A stretch of 64,000 nucleotides of DNA from DASUPK01 sp963736305 (GTDB lineage Bacteria; Actinomycetota; Thermoleophilia; Solirubrobacterales; 70-9): contig CAVTOD010000007.1 of NCBI GenBank assembly GCA_963736305.1, positions 372,001 to 436,000 on the forward strand. The letters are read 5' to 3'. The stretch's first letter is position 1. Every line of letters starts with the position of its first letter. Of this stretch, positions 41,706 to 50,298 are shown piece by piece. Made by a program: the position numbers and the translations under genes. The notes under the pieces were generated by a model. That model was given only the letters and a program-made list of their open reading frames with translations, searched no databases and was not told where the DNA came from.

Positions 41706-42098
41706 ATGCTTCTAGCTGATTACACGTTTGGCCAGGGGCTGCTCACAGTCCTGGAGATCTTCGTCTTCGCGGCATGGCTGATGGTTCTCTTCACCATCAT
41801 CGGCGATCTGTTCCGCGATCACGAGATGTCCGGCTGGGGCAAGGCCGCCTGGATCATCTTCCTGATCTTCCTGCCGTTCCTGGGCACGCTGATCTACCTG
41901 ATCGCGCGCGGCTCCGGCATGCGCGAGCGAGCTCTCGCGCAGCAGCAGGAGGCCCAGAATCAGCTCGACGCCTACGTGAAGCAGACCGCGGGCGGTGGAT
42001 CTGCGGCGGACGAGCTCACCAAGCTCGCGAAGCTCCACGACGAGCACAAGCTCTCGGACGAGGAGTTCGAGCGGGCGAAGGCCAAGATCGTCGCGTAA
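41706..42098 (+). CDS. PLDc_N/SHOCT domain small membrane protein
   Basis: 130 residues. Two membrane helices (LTVLEIFVFAAWLMVLFTII and AAWIIFLIFLPFLGTLIYLIARG) typical of PLDc_N, then a coiled linker and a C-terminal SHOCT motif (DELTKLAKLHDEHKLSDEEFERAKAKIV). A ribosome binding site GAGGAGGG precedes the ATG at 41706; GATACT (41654-41659) could be the -10. Function unknown, often stress-related membrane proteins. Confidence 0.82.
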   Translation: MLLADYTFGQGLLTVLEIFVFAAWLMVLFTIIGDLFRDHEMSGWGKAAWIIFLIFLPFLGTLIYLIARGSGMRERALAQQQEAQNQLDAYVKQTAGGGSAADELTKLAKLHDEHKLSDEEFERAKAKIVA

Positions 42099-42178
42099 TC
42101 CAACAGCCGCGCCGCCGGTTAGCTTCCTGGCGGCGCGGGGTAGGACGCAGCCGATAACTCGCGAAGGGGGACCTGTCG

Positions 42179-43153
42179 ATGGACACCGTGAGTCTTGGCC
42201 GGAGCAAGCTGCAGGTCACGCCGATCTGCTTCGGCACCTGGCAGCTCGGAGGCGACTGGGGGGAGTTCGACGAGGGAGCCGCGATCGAGGCGATCCGCCG
42301 CGCGCGGGCGCTCGGAATCAACTTCTTCGACACCGCCCACGGATACGGCTGGGGGCGCTCCGAGCAGCTGCTCGGGTGCGCTCTCGAGGACGAGCTGCGC
42401 TCGGCCCGCGACGGCATCGTGATCGCCACCAAGGGCGGCCTGCGGATGGACGGCGACGAGCTGCGGCGCGATTCCTCTTCAGCGTGGTTGAGGGAAGGCG
42501 TCGACCGGAGCCTCGACGCGCTCGGGCTCGACCACGTCGACCTCTACCAGGTGCACTGGCCCGACCCCGACACGCCGTTCGCCGAGACGGCCGAAACGCT
42601 GCGGGAGCTCGTCGACGAGGGCAAGATCCGCCACGTTGGCGTCTCCAACTTCGATCCGGGCCATATGGATGAGTTCTCTCGCATCCTGCCCGTCGAGACC
42701 CTGCAGCCCGTGTACCACCTCTTCCGCCGGGAGATCGAGGAGGACGTGCTGCCGTACTGCCGCGAGCACGAGATCGGCGTGCTCGCCTACGGCCCTCTCG
42801 GCCACGGCCTGCTGACCGGCGCGATGCGCGAGGACCAGGAGTTCCCGGAGGGAGATTGGCGGGCAGGGAGCCCCGTGTTCCAGGGCGAGGAGTTCAGGCG
42901 GAACCTGCAGACGGTCGACGAGCTCAAGGACCTCGCCGCCGAGCGGGGGATCGATGTCAGCCAGCTCGCGCTCGCCTGGGTGCTGGCCAACCCGGCCGTC
43001 CACGTGGCGATCGTCGGCACCCGGAACCCGGAGCACATCGCCTCCGCCGTCGAGGCTGCCGAGGTGAAGCTCTCCGAGGAGGACCTGGCGCGGATCGACT
43101 CGATCATGGAGACGGCGGTCCAGGTCGGCGGGCCGTCGCCGGAGAGCGTCTAG
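42179..43153 (+). CDS. Aldo/keto reductase
   Basis: 324-residue TIM-barrel NADPH oxidoreductase. Catalytic residues: Asp and Tyr in FFDTAHGYGWG, Lys in VIATKGG, His in LYQVHWPD. Cofactor-binding C terminus: QLALAWVLANPAVHVAIVGTRNPEHI. Resembles the YajO/Tas or AKR11-13 type; substrate unknown. A ribosome-binding-like AAGGGGG is 7-13 nt upstream. Confidence 0.9.
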   Translation: MDTVSLGRSKLQVTPICFGTWQLGGDWGEFDEGAAIEAIRRARALGINFFDTAHGYGWGRSEQLLGCALEDELRSARDGIVIATKGGLRMDGDELRRDSSSAWLREGVDRSLDALGLDHVDLYQVHWPDPDTPFAETAETLRELVDEGKIRHVGVSNFDPGHMDEFSRILPVETLQPVYHLFRREIEEDVLPYCREHEIGVLAYGPLGHGLLTGAMREDQEFPEGDWRAGSPVFQGEEFRRNLQTVDELKDLAAERGIDVSQLALAWVLANPAVHVAIVGTRNPEHIASAVEAAEVKLSEEDLARIDSIMETAVQVGGPSPESV

Positions 43154-43162
43154 CCGTTAGAT

Positions 43163-44182
43163 CTACGCCGTCGCGGGCGCGGGATCGCGCCTGAGGATGC
43201 TGATGTACGCGATCGCCCCGGGAATCGTCGGCACCCAGAACGAGAAGGCTCGGTATGAGAGCACCGCGACGATCGCGAGGCCGCCGGGGACGTTGAAGGC
43301 GATCAGCGAGCCGATCATCCCGCCCTCGACACCGCCGACGCCGCCCGGAAGCGGCAGCAGGTTGGCGGTCATCCCGACGAAGTACGACGCGACGATCACG
43401 CCGACCGGCGGGGGAGTGCCGAAGGCGTGGAGGCACGCCCAGAGCACAGCGATGTCGAATCCCCACCAGCCCACCGCCCAGGCTCCATTGGCCGGCCGGT
43501 CCCGCAGCGTCGCGATCGCGCCGCGGACCCCTCCGGCAAGCGTGTTCGGCACGGTGGCAAGGGCCGCCCGCCAGCGCTCCCGCCGGCTGGGGTGGCGCAG
43601 CCGCTCGGCCGTCTCGTGCAGCTCTCCGCCGAAGTAGCCGATCAGCAGGCTGGCCACGATGATCAGCCCGGCCACCGCCGCTGGAACCAGCGTGAAGGCG
43701 ATCGGGCTCGGACCCGAGAGGATCCCGATCCGCAGGCCGAGGCCGGTGAGCACGACCGCACCCATGTAGACGGTGTAGAGGAGGACCAGCAAGGTCGCCA
43801 TCCGGAGCGCCACGAGGGACGCGGAGAGCCCGTCCCGGCGCAGCGCCCAGGCGGTCAGCGCGATGCCGCCGATCCCACCGGCGGCCAGCAGCCTTGTCGC
43901 GGCCAGGCTGGCCAGGGTGATGCGATAGCTCTGCGCCCAGCCGATTCCGGCCTCGTGACCGATGACCCCTCGGAAGAGCGCCACGTAACAGAAAAAGGAG
44001 AGGATCTCGAGGATCAGGCCGGCCGTCAGCCAGCCGGGCTCACCGCGATCCAGCCGCCTCCAGGTGTCTCCGAGCCCCGCGATATTCGGGAGGACGATGT
44101 AGAGGGCGCCCAGAGAGACGGCGGCGAAGGCGAGGCCGAGCAGCAGCTGCTTCCTGGTTAATCCTCGGGGTGCTTCGTTCAT
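43163..44182 (-). CDS. YbhN/UPF0104 (lysylphosphatidylglycerol synthase transmembrane domain-like) protein
   Basis: 339 residues, about eight membrane helices. The late conserved segment NLLPLPGGVGGVEGGMIGSLIAF matches the LPG_synthase_TM/AglD family (flippase-like lipid or glycan translocases). No aminoacyl-transferase domain is attached. The ATG at 44182 follows a 7 bp hairpin immediately upstream. Function inferred only at family level. Confidence 0.84.
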   Translation of the reverse strand: MNEAPRGLTRKQLLLGLAFAAVSLGALYIVLPNIAGLGDTWRRLDRGEPGWLTAGLILEILSFFCYVALFRGVIGHEAGIGWAQSYRITLASLAATRLLAAGGIGGIALTAWALRRDGLSASLVALRMATLLVLLYTVYMGAVVLTGLGLRIGILSGPSPIAFTLVPAAVAGLIIVASLLIGYFGGELHETAERLRHPSRRERWRAALATVPNTLAGGVRGAIATLRDRPANGAWAVGWWGFDIAVLWACLHAFGTPPPVGVIVASYFVGMTANLLPLPGGVGGVEGGMIGSLIAFNVPGGLAIVAVLSYRAFSFWVPTIPGAIAYISILRRDPAPATA

Positions 44183-44183
44183 T

Positions 44184-44202
44184 CGCGGGAAAAGGTCCCG
44201 CG
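44184..44202. repeat. Hairpin abutting the YbhN-like start codon
   Basis: Perfect arms CGCGGGA (44184-44190) and TCCCGCG (44196-44202), 5 nt loop; on the minus strand it ends 1 nt before the ATG. Could control translation or be an operator. Confidence 0.5.
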
Positions 44203-44227
44203 ACCCCCGCCGGCGCGAGCGCCGCCC

Positions 44228-44330
44228 GTGTACTCGGCCATATCCTGGCCCCAGAACTCGACCACGTTGCCGTCCGGCAACTTCACGTTGGCAACTCCAC
44301 GTTGGTAACTCCACGCTTGGCGATCGCCAG
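44228..44330 (-). pseudogene. Remnant of a VOC family gene (C-terminal end only)
   Basis: On the minus strand one frame reads KLPDGNVVEFWGQDMAEYT, matching PDGNVVEFWSQDMAAYT at the C terminus of the intact VOC protein at 44808-45227. At DNA level 44 of 50 bases agree with 44833-44882. Nothing upstream keeps VOC sequence; short tandem repeats replace it. Confidence 0.7.
44278..44320. repeat. Three tandem imperfect 14-15 nt repeats
   Basis: CAACTTCACGTTGG, CAACTCCACGTTGG and TAACTCCACGCTTGG follow each other directly (44278-44291, 44292-44305, 44306-44320), inside the VOC remnant. Confidence 0.75.
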
Positions 44331-44367
44331 GATCGCGGAGCTCCGGAGGTCTAAAGCCGGGCTTGGC

Positions 44368-44733
44368 TCAACTCGACTGCGCGTAGCCCTTCAGCCCACC
44401 GAAGTCAAGAATGACACACGCTTCATCTCCAACGATCCAAGCGTCGTGCCCGGGCGGCATGTGGAAGCTGTCGCCGGGCCCAAACTCGCGCTCGGTTCCA
44501 TCGTCCATTTTCAGCGCCATGCGGCCTTCGAGGATGTAGCCGATGTGCTCGACCTGACACGAGTCCGTGCCCGCGATTGGCTTGACGTGGTCCGACCAGC
44601 GCCAGCCTGGCTCGAATGTGCCCCGGCCGACTGCGTGTCCGTTCAGATCAACGAGCTCGACACGCCCCATCCCATCCTGGAATTCGCGGACCTCGTCGGG
44701 ATTATCGAAGCGCTTGCCAGCTAGCTCAGCCAT
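44368..44733 (-). CDS. Cupin domain protein
   Basis: 121 residues, one cupin barrel: RWSDHVKPIAGTDSCQVEHIGYILEGRMALKMDDGTEREFGPGDSFHMPPGHDAW, with His/Glu metal-ligand candidates. Function not recognisable. A ribosome binding site (AAGGAG) precedes the ATG. Flanked by an intact VOC gene and a VOC remnant, so it may sit in an old tandem duplication. Confidence 0.82.
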   Translation of the reverse strand: MAELAGKRFDNPDEVREFQDGMGRVELVDLNGHAVGRGTFEPGWRWSDHVKPIAGTDSCQVEHIGYILEGRMALKMDDGTEREFGPGDSFHMPPGHDAWIVGDEACVILDFGGLKGYAQSS

Positions 44734-44807
44734 ACCGACTCCTTCCTCGGGTTCGAGCCACCCTACTCCTCGGCAGCAAGGAGTGAGCGAGCTTCATGGT
44801 CAGGGGA

Positions 44808-45227
44808 CTAGGACAGGCTGCGGGCGTTCACGGTGTAGGCGGCCATGTCCTGCGACCAGAACTCGACCACGTTGCCGTCGGGATCCGTGACGTAGATCGC
44901 GCGGCCGGGCCCCAGCTGGATCGGGCCCTCGACCTCCGCGCCGGCCCCCTCGATCCGCGCCCTGAGCGAGTCGATTTCGGTGTCATCCACGTGGAAGGCG
45001 TAGTGGACGTGCAGGCCTCCTCGCCCGCCGGCCAGGCCCACCTGCTCGGTCCACAGGCCGAGTCTCGCCGTGTCGCCGACCAGATACCAGTAGCGCCCCT
45101 CGGCGCCCTCGCCATAGAGCGTCTCCTCGAAGCCGAGCACGTCCCTGTAGAAGCGCCGCGCGGCCTCGAGGTCGTCCACCTCGAGGACGAGCTCCGAGAT
45201 CCCGCTGACTGGCGGCCTCCCGTTCAT
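44808..45227 (-). CDS. VOC family (glyoxalase-like) protein
   Basis: 139 residues from MNGRPPVSGISELVLEVDDLEAARRFYRDVLGFEE. LHVHYAFHVDDTEI and the C-terminal DPDGNVVEFW carry metal-ligand candidates. Resembles FosA/lactoylglutathione-lyase-like single-module proteins; substrate unknown. The ATG lies only 25 bp from the divergent MFS start. Confidence 0.85.
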   Translation of the reverse strand: MNGRPPVSGISELVLEVDDLEAARRFYRDVLGFEETLYGEGAEGRYWYLVGDTARLGLWTEQVGLAGGRGGLHVHYAFHVDDTEIDSLRARIEGAGAEVEGPIQLGPGRAIYVTDPDGNVVEFWSQDMAAYTVNARSLS

Positions 45228-45252
45228 CAGGGCCGAGCTTAACCTGGCTCGG
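45228..45252. promoter_or_regulatory. 25 bp divergent promoter with overlapping -10 elements
   Basis: Rightward TAACCT (45240-45245) ends 7 nt before the MFS ATG. Leftward TAAGCT (45236-45241 on the minus strand) ends 8 nt before the VOC ATG. The two hexamers overlap by two bases. Arms CCGAGC (45233-45238) and GCTCGG (45247-45252) form a dyad around them. Both mRNAs would be leaderless and mutually exclusive at initiation. Confidence 0.6.
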
Positions 45253-46473
45253 ATGTTTCCCCAGGCATACAGACGCGTACTCGGCGCTCCCGGTGTCAGG
45301 CAGCCGCTTGCCGGCGTTGTGATCGGCCGCCTCTCGATCGCCGCCGAGCCGCTCTCCACGGTCCTGCTCGTGCACGGCTCCACCGGCTCGTTTGCGGCGG
45401 CGGGCGCCGTGATGGCGGCCTATTCGATTGCCGCCGCGATCTCCCTGCCGGTCCAGGGCCGGGTGATGGACCGGATCGGACAGACAGGGGTGATCCTGAT
45501 GACTACGGCGATCACGGCGGCAGGCTTCCTCTCCCTGATCGTGCTCGCCCATGGCGGAGCGCCCGTTGCCGTGCTGTGTGTCGCCGCTGCCTTCGCTGGA
45601 CTTGGCACCGTCCCAACGGGCACCGCGATGCGGACGCTCTGGTCGGATCTCGTTCCCGAGAGCGACCTCAGGCAGGCGGCATTCGCGCTGGATGCGGTCG
45701 CGATCGATGTCGCGTTCATCGCCGGCCCTCTGATCGCCGCGGCCGTGATCGCCATAGCGTCGCCGGCGGCGTCGCTGTCCGTCTGCATCGCCCTGACGCT
45801 GTTGGGCTCCACCGTGTTCGCGTCGTCACGCGCGTCGCGGACGTGGCGGGGCGCACCCGCCAATCACCGCCGGATCGGCCCGCTGCGTTCGGCAAGTGTC
45901 TGGGTCCTGATGGGCGCGGCGCTTGGCGTGGGGATCGCGGTGGGTGCCGCGGAGCTGGCGATCACGGCGTTCGCCTCCGAGCACGGAGTGGCCGAGCTGG
46001 GCGGAACCCTGATCGCCGTCCAGGCGCTGGCGAGCACGGCCGGGGGGCTTTGGTACGGCGCGAGGAGCTGGGGCAACCCGCCCGGGGAGCGGCTCCCGGC
46101 CGTCGCCATCGTCTTCGCCCTGTCTCTGGCACCCCTGGTCGCTATTCCCTCGCTGCCGGTCGCCTTTCCGCTCATGGCCCTCAGCGGACTCGCCCTGGCG
46201 CCCGCAATCTCCCTGATCTATCTGCTGCTCGACTCGCTGGCGCCAGTCGGGACCGCCGCGGAAGCCACCGGCTGGGTGCTGACGGCGATCGTGGGCGGGG
46301 CGGCGGTTGGCAATGCGCTGGCGGGCGTGGCCGTCACCGAGGCCAGCCCGCGCGCGGGAATGGCGGTCGCGGGGGCCGGGGGCCTCGTCACCCTGGGCGC
46401 GACCTGGCTCGGCCGGCGCCAGCTGAGCGTGCCCGAGCAGGGAACGCCTGTTCGGCTCCTATCATCGACGTAG
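45253..46473 (+). CDS. MFS transporter
   Basis: 406 residues, about 12 membrane helices, without the DHA2 extension. Starts MFPQAYRRVLGAPGVRQPLAGVVIGRLSIAAEPLS; SLPVQGRVMDRIGQTGVILM resembles MFS motif A. Substrate unknown, resembles small actinobacterial drug/sugar exporters. The stop abuts the uvrA ATG. Confidence 0.83.
   Translation: MFPQAYRRVLGAPGVRQPLAGVVIGRLSIAAEPLSTVLLVHGSTGSFAAAGAVMAAYSIAAAISLPVQGRVMDRIGQTGVILMTTAITAAGFLSLIVLAHGGAPVAVLCVAAAFAGLGTVPTGTAMRTLWSDLVPESDLRQAAFALDAVAIDVAFIAGPLIAAAVIAIASPAASLSVCIALTLLGSTVFASSRASRTWRGAPANHRRIGPLRSASVWVLMGAALGVGIAVGAAELAITAFASEHGVAELGGTLIAVQALASTAGGLWYGARSWGNPPGERLPAVAIVFALSLAPLVAIPSLPVAFPLMALSGLALAPAISLIYLLLDSLAPVGTAAEATGWVLTAIVGGAAVGNALAGVAVTEASPRAGMAVAGAGGLVTLGATWLGRRQLSVPEQGTPVRLLSST
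46460..46465 (+). promoter_or_regulatory. -10 element (TATCAT) of a leaderless promoter for uvrA
   Basis: TATCAT ends 8 nt before the uvrA ATG, inside the last MFS codons. It allows uvrA to be transcribed separately. Confidence 0.45.
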
Positions 46474-49473
46474 ATGGCTCCATCCGAGCGCATAGTCATT
46501 CGCGGGGCACGCGAGCACAACCTCAAGGACATCAACCTCGAGCTGCCGCGCAACGCCCTGATCGTCATGACCGGCCTCTCCGGGTCCGGCAAGTCCAGCC
46601 TTGCCTTCGACACGATCTACGCCGAGGGACAGCGCCGGTATGTCGAGTCCCTGTCGGCGTACGCGCGCCAGTTCCTGGGGCTGATGGAGAAGCCGGACGT
46701 CGACTCGATCGACGGCCTCTCGCCGGCGATCTCGATCGACCAGAAGACCACCTCCCGCAACCCGCGTTCGACGGTCGGCACCGTGACCGAGGTCTACGAC
46801 TACCTGCGGCTCCTCTGGGCCCGGATCGGCAAGCCTCACTGCCCGGAGTGCGGGGAGCCGATCGAGGGGCAGTCGGTCGAGCAGATCACCGACCGCGTCA
46901 TGACCCTGGAGGAGGGGACGCGCTTCATGGTGATGGCGCCGGTCGTCCGCGGGCGCAAGGGCGAGTTCGAGAAGCTCTTCGAACAATTCCGGCTCGAGGG
47001 CTACACCCGCGTGCGGGTCGACAACGAGGTTCGGTTACTCGAGGGTGCTCCGCCAGGAGCAACCCGTTCTGGCGGTGAGGAGATCAAGCTCGACAAGAAG
47101 TTCAATCACGACATCTCGGTCGTGGTCGACCGCTTGGTGATGAAGAACGATCTGCGGCGCAGGCTCTCGGAGTCGGTCGAGGCCGCGGCCGCGCTCGCCG
47201 GCGGGGTGGTCGAGGTCGACGTGCTCGCCGAGGGGAGCTCCGGGGACGCCGATGACGCCGGCTCGGCTTCCCGCGAGGGCGGCGTCAAGGGTGCGAAGGG
47301 CGCCGGGCAGCTGCCTCCGGGTGTCGCCGATCGGCTCACCTTCAGCGAGCGGTTCGCGTGCCTGAATTGCGGCACCTCGATCCCGGAGCTCGAGCCGCGG
47401 ATCTTCTCCTTCAACTCCCCGCACGGCGCATGCGAGCGCTGTCACGGTCTCGGCTTTCAGCGCGTCGTCGATCCGGAGCTCGTCGTGCCCGACCCGACGC
47501 TCTCGCTCTCCGAGGGGGCGCTGCAGCCCTGGCGGGTCGGTCACTCGCGCTACTGGAAGCGCCTCGTCGAGGCTGTCGCCGAGGACTACGGGATCGACCC
47601 GGACACTCCCTGGCAGGAGCTCTCCGACGAGGACCGCGAGATCTTCCTCTACGGGACCGGCGGCGAGCGGCACAAGGTCAACTACACGAACCGCTTCGGC
47701 AGGCGGCGCTCCTACAGTGTCCGCTTCGAGGGCATCGTCAACAACCTCGAGCGCCGCTACGACGAGACCGATTCGGACGGCGTCCGCGAGCGGGTGGAGG
47801 GCTACATGGCCGAGCAGCCCTGCCCCGACTGCAAGGGCGCGCGGCTGCGGCCGGAGAGCCTCGCGGTCAAGGTCGGCGGGATCTCGATCCACGACTACAC
47901 CGAGCTCTCGGCCCGGGCCGCGCTCCAGTGGATCAACGAGCTTCAGATGACCGAAACGGAGATGGCAATCGCCCGTCTCCTGGTCCGTGAGATCAACGAG
48001 CGCCTCGCGTTCCTCGACAACGTCGGTGTCGGCTACCTGAACCTGGCGCGCTCTGCGCGGACGCTGTCCGGCGGCGAGGCGCAACGGATCCGGCTCGCGA
48101 CACAGATCGGCTCCAGCCTGGTCGGCGTCCTCTACATCCTGGATGAGCCATCGATCGGACTGCATCAGCGCGACAACGCCAAGCTGATCGAGACCCTCGA
48201 GCGGCTGCGCGACCTGGGCAACACCGTGATCGTGGTGGAGCACGACGAGGGCACCATGCGCTCGGCCGACCACCTGGTCGACCTCGGGCCCGGTGCCGGC
48301 GAGCACGGCGGTCACGTGATCTCAGAGGGCACCCCGAAGCAGGTCGAGGCCGATCCGGCCTCCCTCACCGGGCAGTACCTCGCGGGTCAGCGCCAGATCG
48401 AGATCCCGGAGAAGCGGCGCGAGCCGCGCGGCGAGCTGCTCGTCAAGGGCGCCCGGCAGCACAACCTCAAGGAGATCGACGTGCCGGTCCCGCTGGGCGT
48501 CTTTTGCTGCGTCACCGGGGTCTCCGGCTCGGGCAAGTCCACGCTGATCAACGAGACGCTCTATCCCGCCGTCGCCAACCGGCTGCATCAGGCGAAGCTC
48601 CGGCCCGGCACCCACGACCGGATCGACGGCATCGACCAGATCGACAAGATCATCAACATCGACCAGTCGCCGATCGGGAGGACGCCTCGCTCCAACCCGG
48701 CGACCTACACCAACGTCTTCGACCACATCCGCCAGCTCTACGCGCAGACTCGCGAGGCGCGGGCGCGTGGATACAAGCCCGGGCGCTTCAGCTTCAACGT
48801 GAAGGGCGGGCGGTGCGAAGTCTGCCGCGGCGACGGCCAGATCAAGATCGAGATGCACTTCCTGCCGGACGTCTACGTGCCGTGCGAGCAGTGCCACGGC
48901 AAGCGCTACAACCGCGAGACGCTCGAGGTCCGCTTCAAGGGCAAGTCGATAGCCGACGTGCTCGAGATGTCGGTCGCGGACGCCTGTGCGTTCTTCAAGG
49001 ACATCCCGAAGATCGCTCGCCGGCTCAACACGCTCCAAGCCGTCGGACTCGACTACATCCGCCTGGGCCAGCCGGCCACGCAGCTCTCCGGCGGCGAGGC
49101 GCAGCGGGTGAAGCTCGCCACCGAGCTCTCGAAGGTCGCCACGGGAGACACCCTCTACATCCTCGACGAGCCGACCACCGGCCTCCATTTCGCGGACGTC
49201 CAGCGGCTGCTGGACGTGCTCGACCGGCTGGTCGAGCAGGGCAACACGGTGATCGTGATCGAGCACAACCTCGACGTGATCAAGACGGCCGATCGGATCA
49301 TCGACCTGGGCCCCGAGGGAGGGGAGGAGGGCGGCAACGTGCTCGCCATCGGGACGCCGGAGCAGGTCGCGGCGACGCGTGGCTCCTACACCGGCGAGTT
49401 CCTCACCGAGCTCGTGGAGCCTGAGATGAAGGTCCGCCGGACGAGCAAGCGCAAGACGGCCGTCGCCGCGTGA
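46474..49473 (+). CDS. uvrA: Excinuclease ABC subunit A
   Basis: Damage recognition ATPase of nucleotide excision repair. Two ABC modules (Walker A GLSGSGKSSL and GVSGSGKSTL; signatures TLSGGEAQRIRLA and QLSGGEAQRVKLA) and zinc-finger Cys pairs (CPEC, CLNC, CPDC, CEVC...CEQC). 999 residues, longer than usual because of two inserts in the UvrB-binding region: GAPPGATRSGGE near residue 190 (47041-47075) and a Gly/Ala/Ser-rich stretch near 258-285. The stop overlaps the next gene as GTGA. Confidence 0.97.
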   Translation: MAPSERIVIRGAREHNLKDINLELPRNALIVMTGLSGSGKSSLAFDTIYAEGQRRYVESLSAYARQFLGLMEKPDVDSIDGLSPAISIDQKTTSRNPRSTVGTVTEVYDYLRLLWARIGKPHCPECGEPIEGQSVEQITDRVMTLEEGTRFMVMAPVVRGRKGEFEKLFEQFRLEGYTRVRVDNEVRLLEGAPPGATRSGGEEIKLDKKFNHDISVVVDRLVMKNDLRRRLSESVEAAAALAGGVVEVDVLAEGSSGDADDAGSASREGGVKGAKGAGQLPPGVADRLTFSERFACLNCGTSIPELEPRIFSFNSPHGACERCHGLGFQRVVDPELVVPDPTLSLSEGALQPWRVGHSRYWKRLVEAVAEDYGIDPDTPWQELSDEDREIFLYGTGGERHKVNYTNRFGRRRSYSVRFEGIVNNLERRYDETDSDGVRERVEGYMAEQPCPDCKGARLRPESLAVKVGGISIHDYTELSARAALQWINELQMTETEMAIARLLVREINERLAFLDNVGVGYLNLARSARTLSGGEAQRIRLATQIGSSLVGVLYILDEPSIGLHQRDNAKLIETLERLRDLGNTVIVVEHDEGTMRSADHLVDLGPGAGEHGGHVISEGTPKQVEADPASLTGQYLAGQRQIEIPEKRREPRGELLVKGARQHNLKEIDVPVPLGVFCCVTGVSGSGKSTLINETLYPAVANRLHQAKLRPGTHDRIDGIDQIDKIINIDQSPIGRTPRSNPATYTNVFDHIRQLYAQTREARARGYKPGRFSFNVKGGRCEVCRGDGQIKIEMHFLPDVYVPCEQCHGKRYNRETLEVRFKGKSIADVLEMSVADACAFFKDIPKIARRLNTLQAVGLDYIRLGQPATQLSGGEAQRVKLATELSKVATGDTLYILDEPTTGLHFADVQRLLDVLDRLVEQGNTVIVIEHNLDVIKTADRIIDLGPEGGEEGGNVLAIGTPEQVAATRGSYTGEFLTELVEPEMKVRRTSKRKTAVAA
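47041..47075 (+). repeat. Intragenic palindrome-like element, copy 1 (in uvrA)
   Basis: GAGGGTGCTCCGC (47041-47053) then AGGAGCAACCCGTTC (47055-47069); GCTCC and GGAGC can pair. Matches the copy at 61521-61567. It encodes an 11-12 residue insert relative to other UvrAs. Confidence 0.6.
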
Positions 49474-50243
49474 CGCTGGCTGCACTCAGTCTGGAGATTC
49501 ACAGCAACGCTGCGCTCGACACGGCCGATCAGCGGGCTGGGCTCGTTCTTCTCGGCATGATGCTGCTCTCCTTCGGCTTCATTCGATTCAGCACCCGGAT
49601 GATCAGAGCCGAGGTCTCCTGGTGGCCTGGGAACGTGACGCCAGGCGGGGTGCACATCCACCACATGGCGTTCGGAATCGTGGCGATGATGATCGCCGGG
49701 TTCCTGGGCTTCGTCCTCAGCCCCCCGAGTCCCTGGTTCGAGATCCTCGCCGGCCTCTTCGGAATCGGCATGGGCCTCACCCTCGATGAATTCGCGCTCT
49801 GGCTCTACCTCGAGGACGTCTACTGGGCGGAGGAGGGCAGGAGCTCGGTCGACGCCGTCATCTTTGCGGCGATCATCGGCGGCGGCATCATCGTCGGCTT
49901 CGTGCCCCTCGATGCTGGGGACGGCGGGTCGACATTCGCGATCCTGTTCACCGTCTTCGTGGACCTCAGCATCTGCGCAGTTGTCGCGCTGAAGGGAAAG
50001 CTGAGCTCGGCCGTGATCGGGATGTTCATCCCGCCGGTCGCCTGGATCGCGGCCATTCGGCTGGCGCGACCGCGTTCGTGGTGGGCCAAACGGCGCTACA
50101 AGCCCGGCAGCGGGAAGCTGGTCAAGGCCGAGGCCCGCAAGGTGCGTCACGACCGGCGCGTTCGGCGCCTCCAGGACCTGATCGGCGGCGCGCCGTCGCT
50201 GCCCAGCCCGCGCGCACCCGGGTCCGGCCGCTCCGAGGAGTAG
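49470..50243 (+). CDS. Polytopic membrane protein, unknown
   Basis: 257 residues, about five membrane helices, with a basic Arg/Lys-rich C terminus from about residue 200. Conserved-looking GVHIHHMAFGIVAMMIAGF and LTLDEFALWLYLEDVYWAEEGRSSVDAV carry His, Asp and Glu near the membrane, which could bind metal. I do not recognise a named family. GTG start overlaps the uvrA stop, so it is cotranscribed with uvrA. Confidence 0.75.
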   Translation: MTLAALSLEIHSNAALDTADQRAGLVLLGMMLLSFGFIRFSTRMIRAEVSWWPGNVTPGGVHIHHMAFGIVAMMIAGFLGFVLSPPSPWFEILAGLFGIGMGLTLDEFALWLYLEDVYWAEEGRSSVDAVIFAAIIGGGIIVGFVPLDAGDGGSTFAILFTVFVDLSICAVVALKGKLSSAVIGMFIPPVAWIAAIRLARPRSWWAKRRYKPGSGKLVKAEARKVRHDRRVRRLQDLIGGAPSLPSPRAPGSGRSEE

Positions 50244-50298
50244 CTTCGCCGCACACGTCCGCCTTCGGGGGCGGGCGACAAAAGGAGAGGAGACCCAC

